Below, piece by piece: positions 36,901-45,291 of a stretch of 64,000 nucleotides of DNA (position 1 is the stretch's first letter; each line of letters opens with the position of its first letter). The translations under genes were made by a program, and so were the position numbers. Source of the stretch: DASXHY01 sp036272195 (lineage in GTDB: Bacteria > Verrucomicrobiota > Verrucomicrobiia > Limisphaerales > DASXHY01); the NCBI GenBank assembly GCA_036272195.1, contig DATAZE010000006.1, forward strand, positions 1-64,000. The letters run 5' to 3'. The notes under the pieces are model-generated. The model did no database searches and was not told the origin of the DNA. It saw only the letters and a list, made by a program, of their open reading frames with translations.

Positions 36901-37037
36901 GGGTAGTAAGCAATTGGCGAATCGGCCAGAACCGTGCTCTGATAATCGGCGCGGGCGGCGGAAACTCCGATCAGCGCTACGGCAAGCGCGCCGAGAATTC
37001 TTCTATCGAGGAAACGGGCGGAACGTTCTTTTTTCAT
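33984..37037 (-). CDS. Giant secreted LamG / Ig-like / autotransporter-associated beta-strand-repeat protein
   Basis: A 1017-residue protein with a signal peptide (cut near ARADYQST, ~residue 30). Residues ~40-255 form a LamG sandwich (YYPLNLNVDTGSTASDVSGN, ITLEAWVQPV, WSHVVLTHDGSKWSLYVNG). An Ig-like domain follows (~265-350). Next is a long region of autotransporter-associated beta-strand repeats (SIVKLGSSTLEISTPNDFGG, LAGIGLVTGNLVVSPNATLS). The last ~65 residues are the shared C-terminal domain (FVVLTSTNL, ending FYLLQVQ). No autotransporter barrel is present. A surface-exposed, glycan-binding role is inferred from LamG and the locus. The pseudopilin gene lies 40 bp upstream. Confidence 0.85.
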   Translation of the reverse strand: MKKERSARFLDRRILGALAVALIGVSAARADYQSTVLADSPIAYYPLNLNVDTGSTASDVSGNNNPGTLVNIGAGFNDATGPSAFITNAISFDGLSQYVDLGDPDLFNFSGPITLEAWVQPVTAAVFGDIIAKGYDSANNNYELTLRANGNNGGSTYFGGSYGPAGTQGATGGTQSTSWSHVVLTHDGSKWSLYVNGALVQQNSDSVGSINFADPWRIGTGSADGASRLFTGNITQVAMYNYALTANQVNTHYFFGQYGTTPGNSVPIITQQPTNQSAYAGGTVQFKVGILSALPTTNLWFKGATPLPSQTNATLTLFNVSAADVANYSVVIGNSNGTTNSAVASFSLLTPPTPTVGPSLVWNTNNSGVWDNGGTANWRILGTSTTSVFNDNDTVLFDDTVGVPTAVTLNDTVSPSYITNNSSANNFTISGSGDITGAASIVKLGSSTLEISTPNDFGGGVSILGGTVQMDQPISGSKTSLGAESAAPIAVTNGATLAINTTSGNSGLDLRQAVISGDGVGGNGALRPVGSDIYHDGNPRGGLFRSLRLAGNATIGNSALRWDLGDDGLLTVISSSGSNYSLTCLERDYSEWHQVTIDPALGNMDYLVSSPNSWVILGMGSSLGNPTNVLTLHSGVSMDIRHGANNDDSGYGKIIHVLSGAQFIYRPGGGQGDYHLKTSLQLDAGTTMAFYNGNGGNETGTEIGGTVTFNGLAHISIGDSPITFTNVLSGPGGFYWDSYNHPLIFTANNTYTGPSIIGDGLSLTLTGNGAISQSLLIYFGGTDGVSERLNVSGRSDGTLTLPAGQTLAGIGLVTGNLVVSPNATLSPGGTNSAIGSTNLTGTITADGDATLNGTTIIKLNGPGVSDTVQASGAINFGGTLNLANVSGVPLAAGNTFPIFSAGSYSGSFTAGITPTTPGSGLVWDTTQLLISGTISVKAAAAQPMLSGPFISGTNFIFSGSNGPANQNFVVLTSTNLATPLANWVPVLTNSFDNNGNFNATNVINAAAGRGFYLLQVQ

Positions 37038-37077
37038 GGGTGTGTGTTGTTTGATTTGCTAAACGGAGCGAGGCAGG

Positions 37078-38001
37078 TCAAGGGTTTTGCTGGCTGACGA
37101 AGTCGTTGATCAGAAAAGTCAGGTCGTCCGGGCACTGGGTGATCGTAGGTGACGAACCGTATTTACCCGGATCCATATTAAGCGCATATTTAATTGTGGC
37201 GTCATCGATCCACCTATGATTTTCCGCATGACCATCCGCCCAACTGAAAGTGCTGGTCTTGCCATGCCACGAAGCCACTGAATCCTCAAAAGCGCCGCCC
37301 GTCAAGGCCGGCCGCGTTCCCGGTATGATGACCCACGAACTCTGGTTTTCGCCGCGCGGATCATTCTCTTCAACCCACAAATAACGGTCCGTGGGATGAG
37401 TCACCAGGGATTGCTTTTTCAAAGTGGTTTCGGGGGTGCCATTCATATTTCCGTTCAGACCGCCTACGCCGGAATAGCTGCCATACGCATAATTTCCCGG
37501 GAACGTCGTGGCTGGGGTGGGAACAACAGGATTCAACGCCCGCCGGTCGGCCGGACAATGGAGAACATTCACGTTAGGCGCGTATTGATAAAGAGCACCC
37601 TGCGCGTAACAAGCTTGAAGAAGAAGCATGGCTTTGGTTTGCGGATCTGCGCCGAGCGTCGAGGGAACGGTGGGCGCGGCGGCCCAGCGCCACGGGATGT
37701 CTCCAGTGGCATTTTTCACCGTGTCAAAGTTCACGACTCCGCCGTTGCTATCATCGGCGTACATGGTCCACGCCAGCCCAAGTTGCTTTTGGTTGTTGAT
37801 GCAGGTGGTTGCTTGCGCCCTGGCTTTGGCGCTATTCAGCGCCGGCAACAACATGGCTGCCAGAATGGCGATGATGGCGATCACCACCAGCAATTCAATG
37901 AGCGTGAACGCCCGTGCGCCCGATGACTGGGACCGGTTTTGCCAACAGGAGGAATAAAGCGGCGTTGGATTATTTACTGCAGATTTCGATCGGGTGAACA
38001 T
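37078..38001 (-). CDS. Type IV pilin-like protein (prepilin N-terminus, H-x9-DG C-terminus)
   Basis: A 307-residue protein. The prepilin processing site lies just before FTLIELLVVIAIIAILAAML at about residue 33, preceded by a hydrophilic leader. The C-terminal H-x9-DG signature is exact (H-GKTSTFSWA-DG). Conserved ATTCINNQKQLGLAWTMYAD follows the helix as in relatives. The start is ATG at 38001. It lies directly upstream of the LamG/beta-strand-repeat gene and is probably co-transcribed with it. Pseudopilin of unknown machinery. Confidence 0.88.
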   Translation of the reverse strand: MFTRSKSAVNNPTPLYSSCWQNRSQSSGARAFTLIELLVVIAIIAILAAMLLPALNSAKARAQATTCINNQKQLGLAWTMYADDSNGGVVNFDTVKNATGDIPWRWAAAPTVPSTLGADPQTKAMLLLQACYAQGALYQYAPNVNVLHCPADRRALNPVVPTPATTFPGNYAYGSYSGVGGLNGNMNGTPETTLKKQSLVTHPTDRYLWVEENDPRGENQSSWVIIPGTRPALTGGAFEDSVASWHGKTSTFSWADGHAENHRWIDDATIKYALNMDPGKYGSSPTITQCPDDLTFLINDFVSQQNP

Positions 38002-38180
38002 TTCAAAGGCTCAGATTGGGGTTGTTGCGGGAATTTGGCTGGGCCGCAGACAAGGGGTGGTTCCTGAGCGGTCAGTCGAAAAATCACACGAACAACACCC
38101 GCCTTTGCCGGGGTAGCGATGCGCTTAGTGCAGTCGTGCGTCATAACCTAAATTTCGCATATAGGCGAGTTACGGTCTTG

Positions 38181-38207
38181 CAATTCTCTTCGGCGAAGAA
38201 TTTTGAA
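38181..38207. promoter_or_regulatory. Intergenic dyad, copy 3 (candidate operator) in a 294-bp gene-free stretch
   Basis: CTTCGGCGAAG with outer arms GCAATT and TTTTGAAC, about 190 bp upstream of the pseudopilin start at 38001. Read on the minus strand it matches copy 2 through the right flank GCAAGAC. The rest of 38002-38295 shows no convincing gene or terminator. Confidence 0.45.
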
Positions 38208-38295
38208 CATCGCCCTTGGGAGGCACTAATGAACTCGCATTGCAAAGTAGTGTAAGCGGGCTGAATTGCAAATTACCGCCGGGCAATCAGCAAAC

Positions 38296-40863
38296 TCACG
38301 CCGGCAGGCAGGCGTCAAAAAGATTGCGAATGCGCAAGGCTTTCTCAAATTCACCGTGGCTTAGAGGCTTTGAGGGCTCTACGGAGATTCTTTCGGGAGC
38401 GTTTGGCTTGAGATGGAAAAAGTTATCGGAAAATCTCGCGTCCACACCGTCGATTTCAAACCAGGTCCACAACGCAGGCTTCTTTGATTCGATGGTGACT
38501 TGAAAATCGTCCCGCGACTTCTCGATTTTTGTCGAAAGTTGCGGATCCGTTAATTTCAATTCCTTCGGATGCGTCAACGTGACCAGATTTTCCGAAACCG
38601 TCTTTCCATCCACATCCAATTGCAACCATGCCAGCAGTCCACTCGCGCCGAGTTTTCGGACGTGTTCGCCCAGGTCGATCGTTTTGGCCAGCGCGCTTTT
38701 TTGTGCGGGAAGTTCCACATGCATGCTTTCGCGCGCGAGCGATTGGCCATCGAGGTTGGTGACATTCCACGTCAGCTTCCCGCGCCGCGGCTTTAACAAG
38801 TCACTGGTGACAAAGATATCGATAGTTCCATTTTGGGGATGTTCCAGGCCGGAAACGAGGATGGGCGCGTAAAATTTTCGGGCCGCGTAATGCAGCGCTT
38901 TCCAGCGTCCAAAATAATCCACCGAGGACCAACTCATGCCCGGCCACGTGTCGTTGTATTGCCAGAAAACGCAGCCCATCGATTGAGGCATCGTTTGCCG
39001 CCAATGTTCCGCGCCCATCTTGATGCCGTGAGCCTGGGTAATCTGGCTCAGCCACAGCGTGGTGTCGAAATCCTTCGGCGGATTGAAGTAATGCTGGATC
39101 ATATCCACCATTCTTTGGTTGCCGTCCGATCCGTTCGAACGCTGGTGCCACCGCATGACCGGCGAGGTAACCGCGGCGCGGTCCGCTTCATTGGTGAATG
39201 CACGGACAGTTTTCGGCTCGGGAAAAGATTGATAACCGAACTCGCTCATGAATCCGGACTGCTCGCGATATGCCTCAAACATCGCCGGCCCATGCCACAC
39301 TTGCCAGTAATGCGTATCCCCGCAATCCGGACTGCCGGAAACATAATTGGCCTCGGGTGCGTACGCCTTCACTTGCTGCGCCAGCAGTTCCTTGAAAAGC
39401 TTCTGGTAATCCGCGCGGCTCATGTGGTCGTCCGTCCACGTTTCCGTCATGTTTAGCAGGCTGATTTCATTGTTGCCGCACCAAACCGCAATGCACGGAT
39501 GATGCCGGAGCCGTTGCAGATTATCGCTCGCTTCGTGCTTCACACTTTCCATGAAGCCGGGATCAAAGGCCGGGTAGGCGGCGCAGGCGAATTTGAAATC
39601 CAACCAGATGCAAAGGCCCAATTCATCACACGCATCAAACAACGCATCGTCCTCGTAATAGCCTCCGCCCCAGAATCGCAAAAAGTTCATATTCACCGCC
39701 GCGGCATCCGCCATGTAACGGCGAAGGGCGTCCGGCTTCACGCGATTGGGAAATGAATCAGCGGGAATCCAATTGGCGCCTTTCGCAAAAAACGGAACGC
39801 CGTTTACTTCGAAAAAGAGAGGCTTATCCGGTGTCGCCTCGGTCATCTTCAACGTGCGCAATCCGATTCGCCGTGAGGTGGTATCCAGAGCATTGCCGTC
39901 GGCATCCGCCAATTCAATCTGCACCTCGTAAAGTGCTTGTTCGCCCATTCCGGCCGGCCACCAGAGTTTCGGGTGTTTGACTTCCACGCTGCCGCGACCG
40001 TTCGCGCCGGTCATTTCAATTTCAGTCGTGGCAACCCGGCGGCCGTCGTGACGAACCGTCAACTGAGCCTTTAACGGACGACCCGGCCGGACAATTTCAG
40101 CCGCCACGTGCACATCGAGTCGCACTCGATCTTTCTGATCGTGATTCTGCTCGATCAAAACGTTGTCAATCCGCGCCTGGTTAAACGCCTCAAGACGGAT
40201 GTTTCGCCAGATGCCGCAACTCGGCAGCACCGGACCCCAATCCCATCCGAAACTGCACGGCTCCTTGCGCACCCACGCGCGTTCCTTGACAAACTTATCC
40301 GGCTCCGGTCCGTGCTCGCGTTGCTCCATGTAGCCGTAAGGCGAAGTGAACAGGATTTCGATAGTGTTTTGCCCTGCGTTCAACGCCGGCTTCACATCGA
40401 ATTCCCAGGTGCGGAACATATTGTCCGTCTTGCCGATTTCCCGGCCGTTGATCTTGACGCATGCGAGCGTATCCAGCCCTTCGCAGCGAAGCAGCACGCG
40501 GTCGCTTTGAATCACTTCCTCCGGCACTTCGAATGCGCGCTTGTAAAGCCAGTTGCTTTTGCCGACCCATTGGACTGATTTTTCGTTGTCGCGATAAAAC
40601 GGGTCCGGGATTTTCCCCGCCGCAAGCAAGTCGGTATGAACGCAACCCGGAACGGTCGCCGCAATCCAATCATTCTCGCCCGCTTGCGCAACCTGCCAGT
40701 TTCCATTCAACGTCAGACGCCGCGGTTTGGAAACAGTCGCGCCCCGGCACACTGACACGAGCGGTTCCCACGCGCAAATCGCTGCTGCCGCGGTGGTGGT
40801 GGTGATTAAAAATTTTCGTTTGCTCAGCTTGCTGCTGCGCAGGGGATTTGGAGGAGTGTCCAC
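38296..40863 (-). CDS. GH2 beta-mannosidase
   Basis: An 855-residue retaining beta-mannosidase acting on non-reducing mannose residues. The jelly-roll N-domain (LNGNWQVAQAGENDWIAATV, then GCVHTDLL) is followed by a beta-sandwich. The barrel has FLRFWGGGYYEDDALFDACD, the acid/base glutamate in VWCGNNE and the nucleophile glutamate in FMSEFGYQSFPEPK. The N-terminus has KRKF plus a hydrophobic TTTTAAAAICAW stretch, similar to a signal peptide with one weak twin-arginine-like feature. The start is GTG, 17 bp after the GH95 stop, so it is the last gene of the glycosidase operon. Confidence 0.93.
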   Translation of the reverse strand: MDTPPNPLRSSKLSKRKFLITTTTAAAAICAWEPLVSVCRGATVSKPRRLTLNGNWQVAQAGENDWIAATVPGCVHTDLLAAGKIPDPFYRDNEKSVQWVGKSNWLYKRAFEVPEEVIQSDRVLLRCEGLDTLACVKINGREIGKTDNMFRTWEFDVKPALNAGQNTIEILFTSPYGYMEQREHGPEPDKFVKERAWVRKEPCSFGWDWGPVLPSCGIWRNIRLEAFNQARIDNVLIEQNHDQKDRVRLDVHVAAEIVRPGRPLKAQLTVRHDGRRVATTEIEMTGANGRGSVEVKHPKLWWPAGMGEQALYEVQIELADADGNALDTTSRRIGLRTLKMTEATPDKPLFFEVNGVPFFAKGANWIPADSFPNRVKPDALRRYMADAAAVNMNFLRFWGGGYYEDDALFDACDELGLCIWLDFKFACAAYPAFDPGFMESVKHEASDNLQRLRHHPCIAVWCGNNEISLLNMTETWTDDHMSRADYQKLFKELLAQQVKAYAPEANYVSGSPDCGDTHYWQVWHGPAMFEAYREQSGFMSEFGYQSFPEPKTVRAFTNEADRAAVTSPVMRWHQRSNGSDGNQRMVDMIQHYFNPPKDFDTTLWLSQITQAHGIKMGAEHWRQTMPQSMGCVFWQYNDTWPGMSWSSVDYFGRWKALHYAARKFYAPILVSGLEHPQNGTIDIFVTSDLLKPRRGKLTWNVTNLDGQSLARESMHVELPAQKSALAKTIDLGEHVRKLGASGLLAWLQLDVDGKTVSENLVTLTHPKELKLTDPQLSTKIEKSRDDFQVTIESKKPALWTWFEIDGVDARFSDNFFHLKPNAPERISVEPSKPLSHGEFEKALRIRNLFDACLPA

Positions 40864-40880
40864 AGCCGGAGGGTAGCGGA

Positions 40881-43304
40881 CTACCTCGCGCGGCTCAAGC
40901 CAGTACCCAGCGTGACGCTTTTCCCTTTTTTTATTTCAAGGTCAACAGCTTGATCGCCATAGCGCACTCGACACGGCTCTCCGGTTGTCGAATGAATTGT
41001 GGCTGAGGTCAACTTGCCCGCCTGCCAGGCCAGTGACACTTCAAATCCGCCACGGGCGCGCAATCCGGTGACACTTCCTTCCTTCCACGCGTCCGGCAAC
41101 GCGGGCAGCAGGCGGATTTCTCCGTTGCCGCTTTGCAACAACATTTCCGCCATCGCGGCGGTCGTGCCGAAATTCCCATCAATTTGAAACGGTGGACAGA
41201 CGTCGAACAAGTTGGGGTAAACGCCGCCGCCGCCATCATAACGCTCTTGCATGCCCTGGACTGGTTCCATCGCCTCATGGACCATGGCCCACGCATAATT
41301 TCCGTTGCCGAGCCGCGCCCACAAATCAGCCTTATAGGCAATTGACCAACCCGTTCCCCCGGCGCCCGGCTCAGAGGTCGGCACCGCCCCGCGCGCTATT
41401 AAAGATTTGGCGGCAGCTTCGGCTAATTGCGGCGTCGCGTCCGGCGAAATTTCGTTTCCTGGATACAGGCCCCACAGATGCGAGACATGGCGGTGATGCG
41501 GCTCCGGTTCCTTGTAAGGTTCCAGCCATTCCATGATGCGTCCATCCGGCCCGATTTGCGTGGGAGACAACTTTGCGCGCCGGGCCACCAGGTCGTTTCT
41601 AAAATCTTCATCCACCCCGAGAACTTTGGACGATTCAATGCACGCCGTGAAAAGATAGCGCACGAGTTGCTGCATCATCGTCGGTCCCATGCAAATGGCG
41701 GCATCCCTGCCATCGGGCATTTGAAAATGGTTTTCCGCCGAATTGGCCGGTGCGACGACCAGCCAATGATGTTTCGGCTCTTCAATCAACATATCGGAAT
41801 AAAACAGCGCCGAACCTTTCATGATCGGATAGGCCCACTTCAAAAAGTCGCGGTCTTCCGTAAATAAATAATGATCCCAGAGATGCTGGCATAGCCACGG
41901 TGAGCCGCATGTGGCCGAGCCCCAGGAAGCGGATTCGCCCGGCGAGGTGAAGCCCCACGGATTCGTGATGACATGCGCCACCCAGCCACGCGCGTTGTAA
42001 TAATCGTGCGCAGTTTTTGCGCCGGGCTTTTGCAGCGACTCAATCAGTGCAAACAGCGGCTGGGCCAGGTCCGAGAGATTGCACACCTCCGCCGGCCAGT
42101 AATTCATTTGCACATTCACATCGAGGTGCCAGTCGCCCGTCCACGGTGTGCGAATTTCCTCCGCCCAGATTCCCTGGAGATTGGCGGGAAATCCGCCCGG
42201 TCGTGACGACGATATCAACAAATATCGGCCAAAATTGAAATACAGCGCGGCCAGGCCCGGATCGCCGTCGCTTTTTTCCGCCAGCAGAATGCGCTCCGGC
42301 GTCGGTTTGACAGCCGCGCCCGCGTCGGCAGGGGGGAGGTGCAGTGAAACGCGCCGGAAATATTTTTGATAATCCGCGACGTGCGCTTTGCGAAGGGATG
42401 AGAACGACTTCTTCGACGCCTTGTTCAAATCATCCGCCGTCGCTGCTAAAGGGTCTTTTGTCTGGCGCCCGGCGAAGCCTTGGTAATCCGTTCCCGCCGC
42501 GATGAACAAAATAACTTCATTGGCTTTGCTCACGCTTAAAACATTTTCATGAACGGAAACTTCGCCACCGCGATTCACGATGCGAACACGCGCCGCGTAA
42601 CGAACGCCTTCTGTGCCCTTGAGACCGTCGGCCAACTGGCCGGTCATCAACAACCCGTTTTTACCGTCACCAGCGGTTTCAAAGCGCTCCGGGCGGTCGA
42701 GCCGTGCGTCGAAAGAAATCGCATGGTTGCGGCTGGCGCTTAATCGCAAAACCATCACCTGGTCCGGTGCGCTCACAAACATTTCACGGGTGAAAGTGAC
42801 CCCGCCACGCGTGTATACGAGATGCGTCACAGCTTCGTTGAGATCTAGTTCCCGGCGATAATTCTCGATTGGCCCATTGGTATCCGCGAATGCCAAATGA
42901 AGATTTCCCAGCACCTGGTAGCATCCATATTGGCTCGTGCCTGAGCCACCCGAAGAACCGGGTCCTTTGCAGGTGAAATTGGCATTCACGATCGCCTCGG
43001 CTTCGGGATTTTTCCCCTCGAGCAATAGCTTCTGAATTTCCGGCAAAACTTTATAAGCGTCCGGCCGATCGGCATCCTGGCGCGAGCCGGACCAGACGGA
43101 ACTCTCATTCAGCACAATCCGCTCATCGTTCACGTCACCAAACATCATCGCGCCCAGCCGGCCATTTCCCATGGGTGAGGATTCCGTGAAATTTTTCGCC
43201 GGCGCATCCATCCAAATGCTCGTTTCCGGCGACGCAGCGCGAAGGCTGGCAGAAGTGCCCAGAACCGCAAACATTGCCCACGCGGCGATTCGAAATTGTT
43301 TCAT
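40881..43304 (-). CDS. GH95 alpha-L-fucosidase (1,2-specific type)
   Basis: An 807-residue secreted inverting glycosidase. The signal peptide is about residues 1-24. Family blocks are clear: ESSPMGNGRLGAMMFGDVNDE and IVLNESSVWSG in the N-domain, and DVNVQMNYWPAEVCNLSDL in the helical barrel, carrying the asparagine pair used with the catalytic base. NSAENHF holds the probable general acid glutamate, and IDGNFGTTAAMAEML lies near the end. GH95 enzymes remove terminal alpha-1,2-fucose, and some act on alpha-1,2-L-galactose. The ATG at 43304 is preferred to a TTG 12 bp upstream. The product would be degraded by the fucose operon at 22754-30921. Confidence 0.93.
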   Translation of the reverse strand: MKQFRIAAWAMFAVLGTSASLRAASPETSIWMDAPAKNFTESSPMGNGRLGAMMFGDVNDERIVLNESSVWSGSRQDADRPDAYKVLPEIQKLLLEGKNPEAEAIVNANFTCKGPGSSGGSGTSQYGCYQVLGNLHLAFADTNGPIENYRRELDLNEAVTHLVYTRGGVTFTREMFVSAPDQVMVLRLSASRNHAISFDARLDRPERFETAGDGKNGLLMTGQLADGLKGTEGVRYAARVRIVNRGGEVSVHENVLSVSKANEVILFIAAGTDYQGFAGRQTKDPLAATADDLNKASKKSFSSLRKAHVADYQKYFRRVSLHLPPADAGAAVKPTPERILLAEKSDGDPGLAALYFNFGRYLLISSSRPGGFPANLQGIWAEEIRTPWTGDWHLDVNVQMNYWPAEVCNLSDLAQPLFALIESLQKPGAKTAHDYYNARGWVAHVITNPWGFTSPGESASWGSATCGSPWLCQHLWDHYLFTEDRDFLKWAYPIMKGSALFYSDMLIEEPKHHWLVVAPANSAENHFQMPDGRDAAICMGPTMMQQLVRYLFTACIESSKVLGVDEDFRNDLVARRAKLSPTQIGPDGRIMEWLEPYKEPEPHHRHVSHLWGLYPGNEISPDATPQLAEAAAKSLIARGAVPTSEPGAGGTGWSIAYKADLWARLGNGNYAWAMVHEAMEPVQGMQERYDGGGGVYPNLFDVCPPFQIDGNFGTTAAMAEMLLQSGNGEIRLLPALPDAWKEGSVTGLRARGGFEVSLAWQAGKLTSATIHSTTGEPCRVRYGDQAVDLEIKKGKSVTLGTGLSRAR

Positions 43305-43336
43305 ACTTTTTTCCAAATCTTCAAAACCTGACTATA

Positions 43337-45265
43337 CTATCGATCGAACCTCAATATAAAGCCACCCCGCGGCGGCATTTCGTGTTTCCAATCGGCTGAG
43401 GCGGACGCTTTCGAGACCGTCACCTGCATGGCCGCATCAGTTCCTTCGGCAATCAGGATTCGCTTTTGAAAACCAGCGAACGCGGACAAGTCCAGGTCGA
43501 GGGGCAGGGGATCGTTGGCTCCGTTCAAGCCCGCAATGAACCAACTATTTCCCGAGCGCCGCGCGAAAACGGCCACTCGTCCCGGCTCGCCCGCGAGGCA
43601 GCGCGTCTCGTCCCAGCGCGCCGGTGCGTCACGAAAAACCTGCAATGCCTCCGCTGGCAACGACTCAAAAAACTCCGGCTTGTCCGCATAGTGAATGATG
43701 CCCGAGTTGAGAACGATGGCCGTGGCCAATTCATGCGCGGCCGTGGTGGTGCGCGCAAATTTCTTGGGCGTGCACGCGACGGGCGTTGAATCCATCGGGC
43801 CGATTGCATTTCGTGTGAACGGCAGGACCGTATTCAATTCGGCGCCTTTTTCGGTATAACGAGGTTCGTAAAAATACGATTCCGTGCCTAGGACCGCCTC
43901 GCAGGTTAGAAAGTTCGGCCACGTTCGCTGCCAGCCGCGCGGTATCGTGCAACCGTGGGTGTTCACTACCATTCGCCGGGCGGCCGCATCGCGGAATAAT
44001 CCCTGCATCGCCGCGATGGCCTCCTGCCGGTCCGAACACCAGAAATCAACCTTCACGCCGCGGACGCCGTCGACGGCAACAGAATCCAATTTCTTCGCGC
44101 GCGTTCTAGGATCGTAGAAATCTGTCGCGAAACACCAGGCGAGCGGCACGATTCCCCTGGTCTGCGCGTAATCAGAAATGTTTTTCAATCCCGGCTTCCA
44201 CCAGCCCGCATCAAACAGCGTATATTCCCAGCCCATTTTCGCCGCGAAATCCGTGAAGGAATCAAACAGGTTCGTGGTAGCCGGCCCGCTGGGATAGGCC
44301 CACCACGCCCATGAAGCACGACCCGCCTTGATCCAGGACGTGTCCGCCACCTGCGATGGAGGCGCGAGGTCGGTCACCAGGCTGGACATCGCAATGTCCC
44401 CCGCGCTTTTGCCCAGGACGATCACGCGCCACGGCATTGTCCACGGAAGCGAGTAGCGCGGCTCCGGGCCGAATTTGTTCGTCCAACCTTTGGTTGCCTG
44501 GTCCGCCAGCGGAAACGCGATGCGGTAAAGTCCGCTGGAGGAATCCGCCGCCAGATGACAACCGCAGTACGATTCATCCGTTCCCGATTCGGTCAACAAC
44601 ACCCACGCACCGGTATCCGGGAGATGAAAGAGCGCGGGAAAACCCCAACCCACGGCCTTCGCACGCGAATTTGGCGGTGGGTCTCCCGGTGAAACATGGA
44701 AGAAGAAATCCTCGTAAGCCGGCGTATAAGGTCCCGCCGCGTGATAGGGCTGCAACCATCCGCGGGCGTTTTGCGGCACGGTGAAGCCGGTGAGTTCGGA
44801 TTCAACGATGCGGACATTGTCGTTGGTTCCCGGGAAACGATACCGGAACGCAACACCTTCATCCGTCACCGCGAGATCGATTTCAATGACAGCGCCATTT
44901 GTGTTATGAAAAACCAGACTGCGCTGTTGCACTTGATGGTCCACGTGTGTGTGTGTGCCGGAAAACAAATCGTAGACTTCGGAGTGGGTCGTCGCGTTTT
45001 CTGCCGAATCAAGAACCAGCGCGCGTTCAAAATCCTGATCGTTGCAGCGAAGCCCCAATGGGGAATTTGAAATGACGGTTTTCCCATCCCGGCGCGCCTC
45101 GTAACTCAGATTGCCTTCGTTATTTTGCTGAACAACGATTTCGCAATGACCATTTGGTGAGGCCAGTGACCAGCTGTTTGCCGCGCCGGCTGAGGAAATA
45201 TCTGCGAGGCAGACAACGAACAGCACCCGCAATATGAAACGGACATCTTTCCTTTTTAAAAACAT
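43337..45265 (-). CDS. GH97 glycoside hydrolase, probably retaining alpha-galactosidase type
   Basis: A 642-residue secreted enzyme. The signal peptide is about residues 1-27 (cut near SSAGAANS). The N-terminal super-sandwich has SWSLASPNGHCEIVV and DEGVAFRYRFPGT. The barrel has WAWWAYPSGPATTN, YTLFDAGWW and VRGVKVDFWCSD. D407 in KVDF fits the aspartate nucleophile of retaining GH97 members such as BtGH97b, rather than the inverting SusB type, which lacks it. This suggests an alpha-galactosidase. The gene lies 20 bp after the GH36 stop and 32 bp before GH95. The ATG at 45265 is used rather than a TTG at 45271. Confidence 0.88.
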   Translation of the reverse strand: MFLKRKDVRFILRVLFVVCLADISSAGAANSWSLASPNGHCEIVVQQNNEGNLSYEARRDGKTVISNSPLGLRCNDQDFERALVLDSAENATTHSEVYDLFSGTHTHVDHQVQQRSLVFHNTNGAVIEIDLAVTDEGVAFRYRFPGTNDNVRIVESELTGFTVPQNARGWLQPYHAAGPYTPAYEDFFFHVSPGDPPPNSRAKAVGWGFPALFHLPDTGAWVLLTESGTDESYCGCHLAADSSSGLYRIAFPLADQATKGWTNKFGPEPRYSLPWTMPWRVIVLGKSAGDIAMSSLVTDLAPPSQVADTSWIKAGRASWAWWAYPSGPATTNLFDSFTDFAAKMGWEYTLFDAGWWKPGLKNISDYAQTRGIVPLAWCFATDFYDPRTRAKKLDSVAVDGVRGVKVDFWCSDRQEAIAAMQGLFRDAAARRMVVNTHGCTIPRGWQRTWPNFLTCEAVLGTESYFYEPRYTEKGAELNTVLPFTRNAIGPMDSTPVACTPKKFARTTTAAHELATAIVLNSGIIHYADKPEFFESLPAEALQVFRDAPARWDETRCLAGEPGRVAVFARRSGNSWFIAGLNGANDPLPLDLDLSAFAGFQKRILIAEGTDAAMQVTVSKASASADWKHEMPPRGGFILRFDR

Positions 45266-45291
45266 GGTCAAATCTTGACGCGCAACCTCAT

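Noticed and set aside
44945..44957. GTGTGTGTG run as a regulatory microsatellite
   Set aside because: It is short and lies within the coding sequence of the GH97 gene (Thr-His codons). There is no sign of phase variation.
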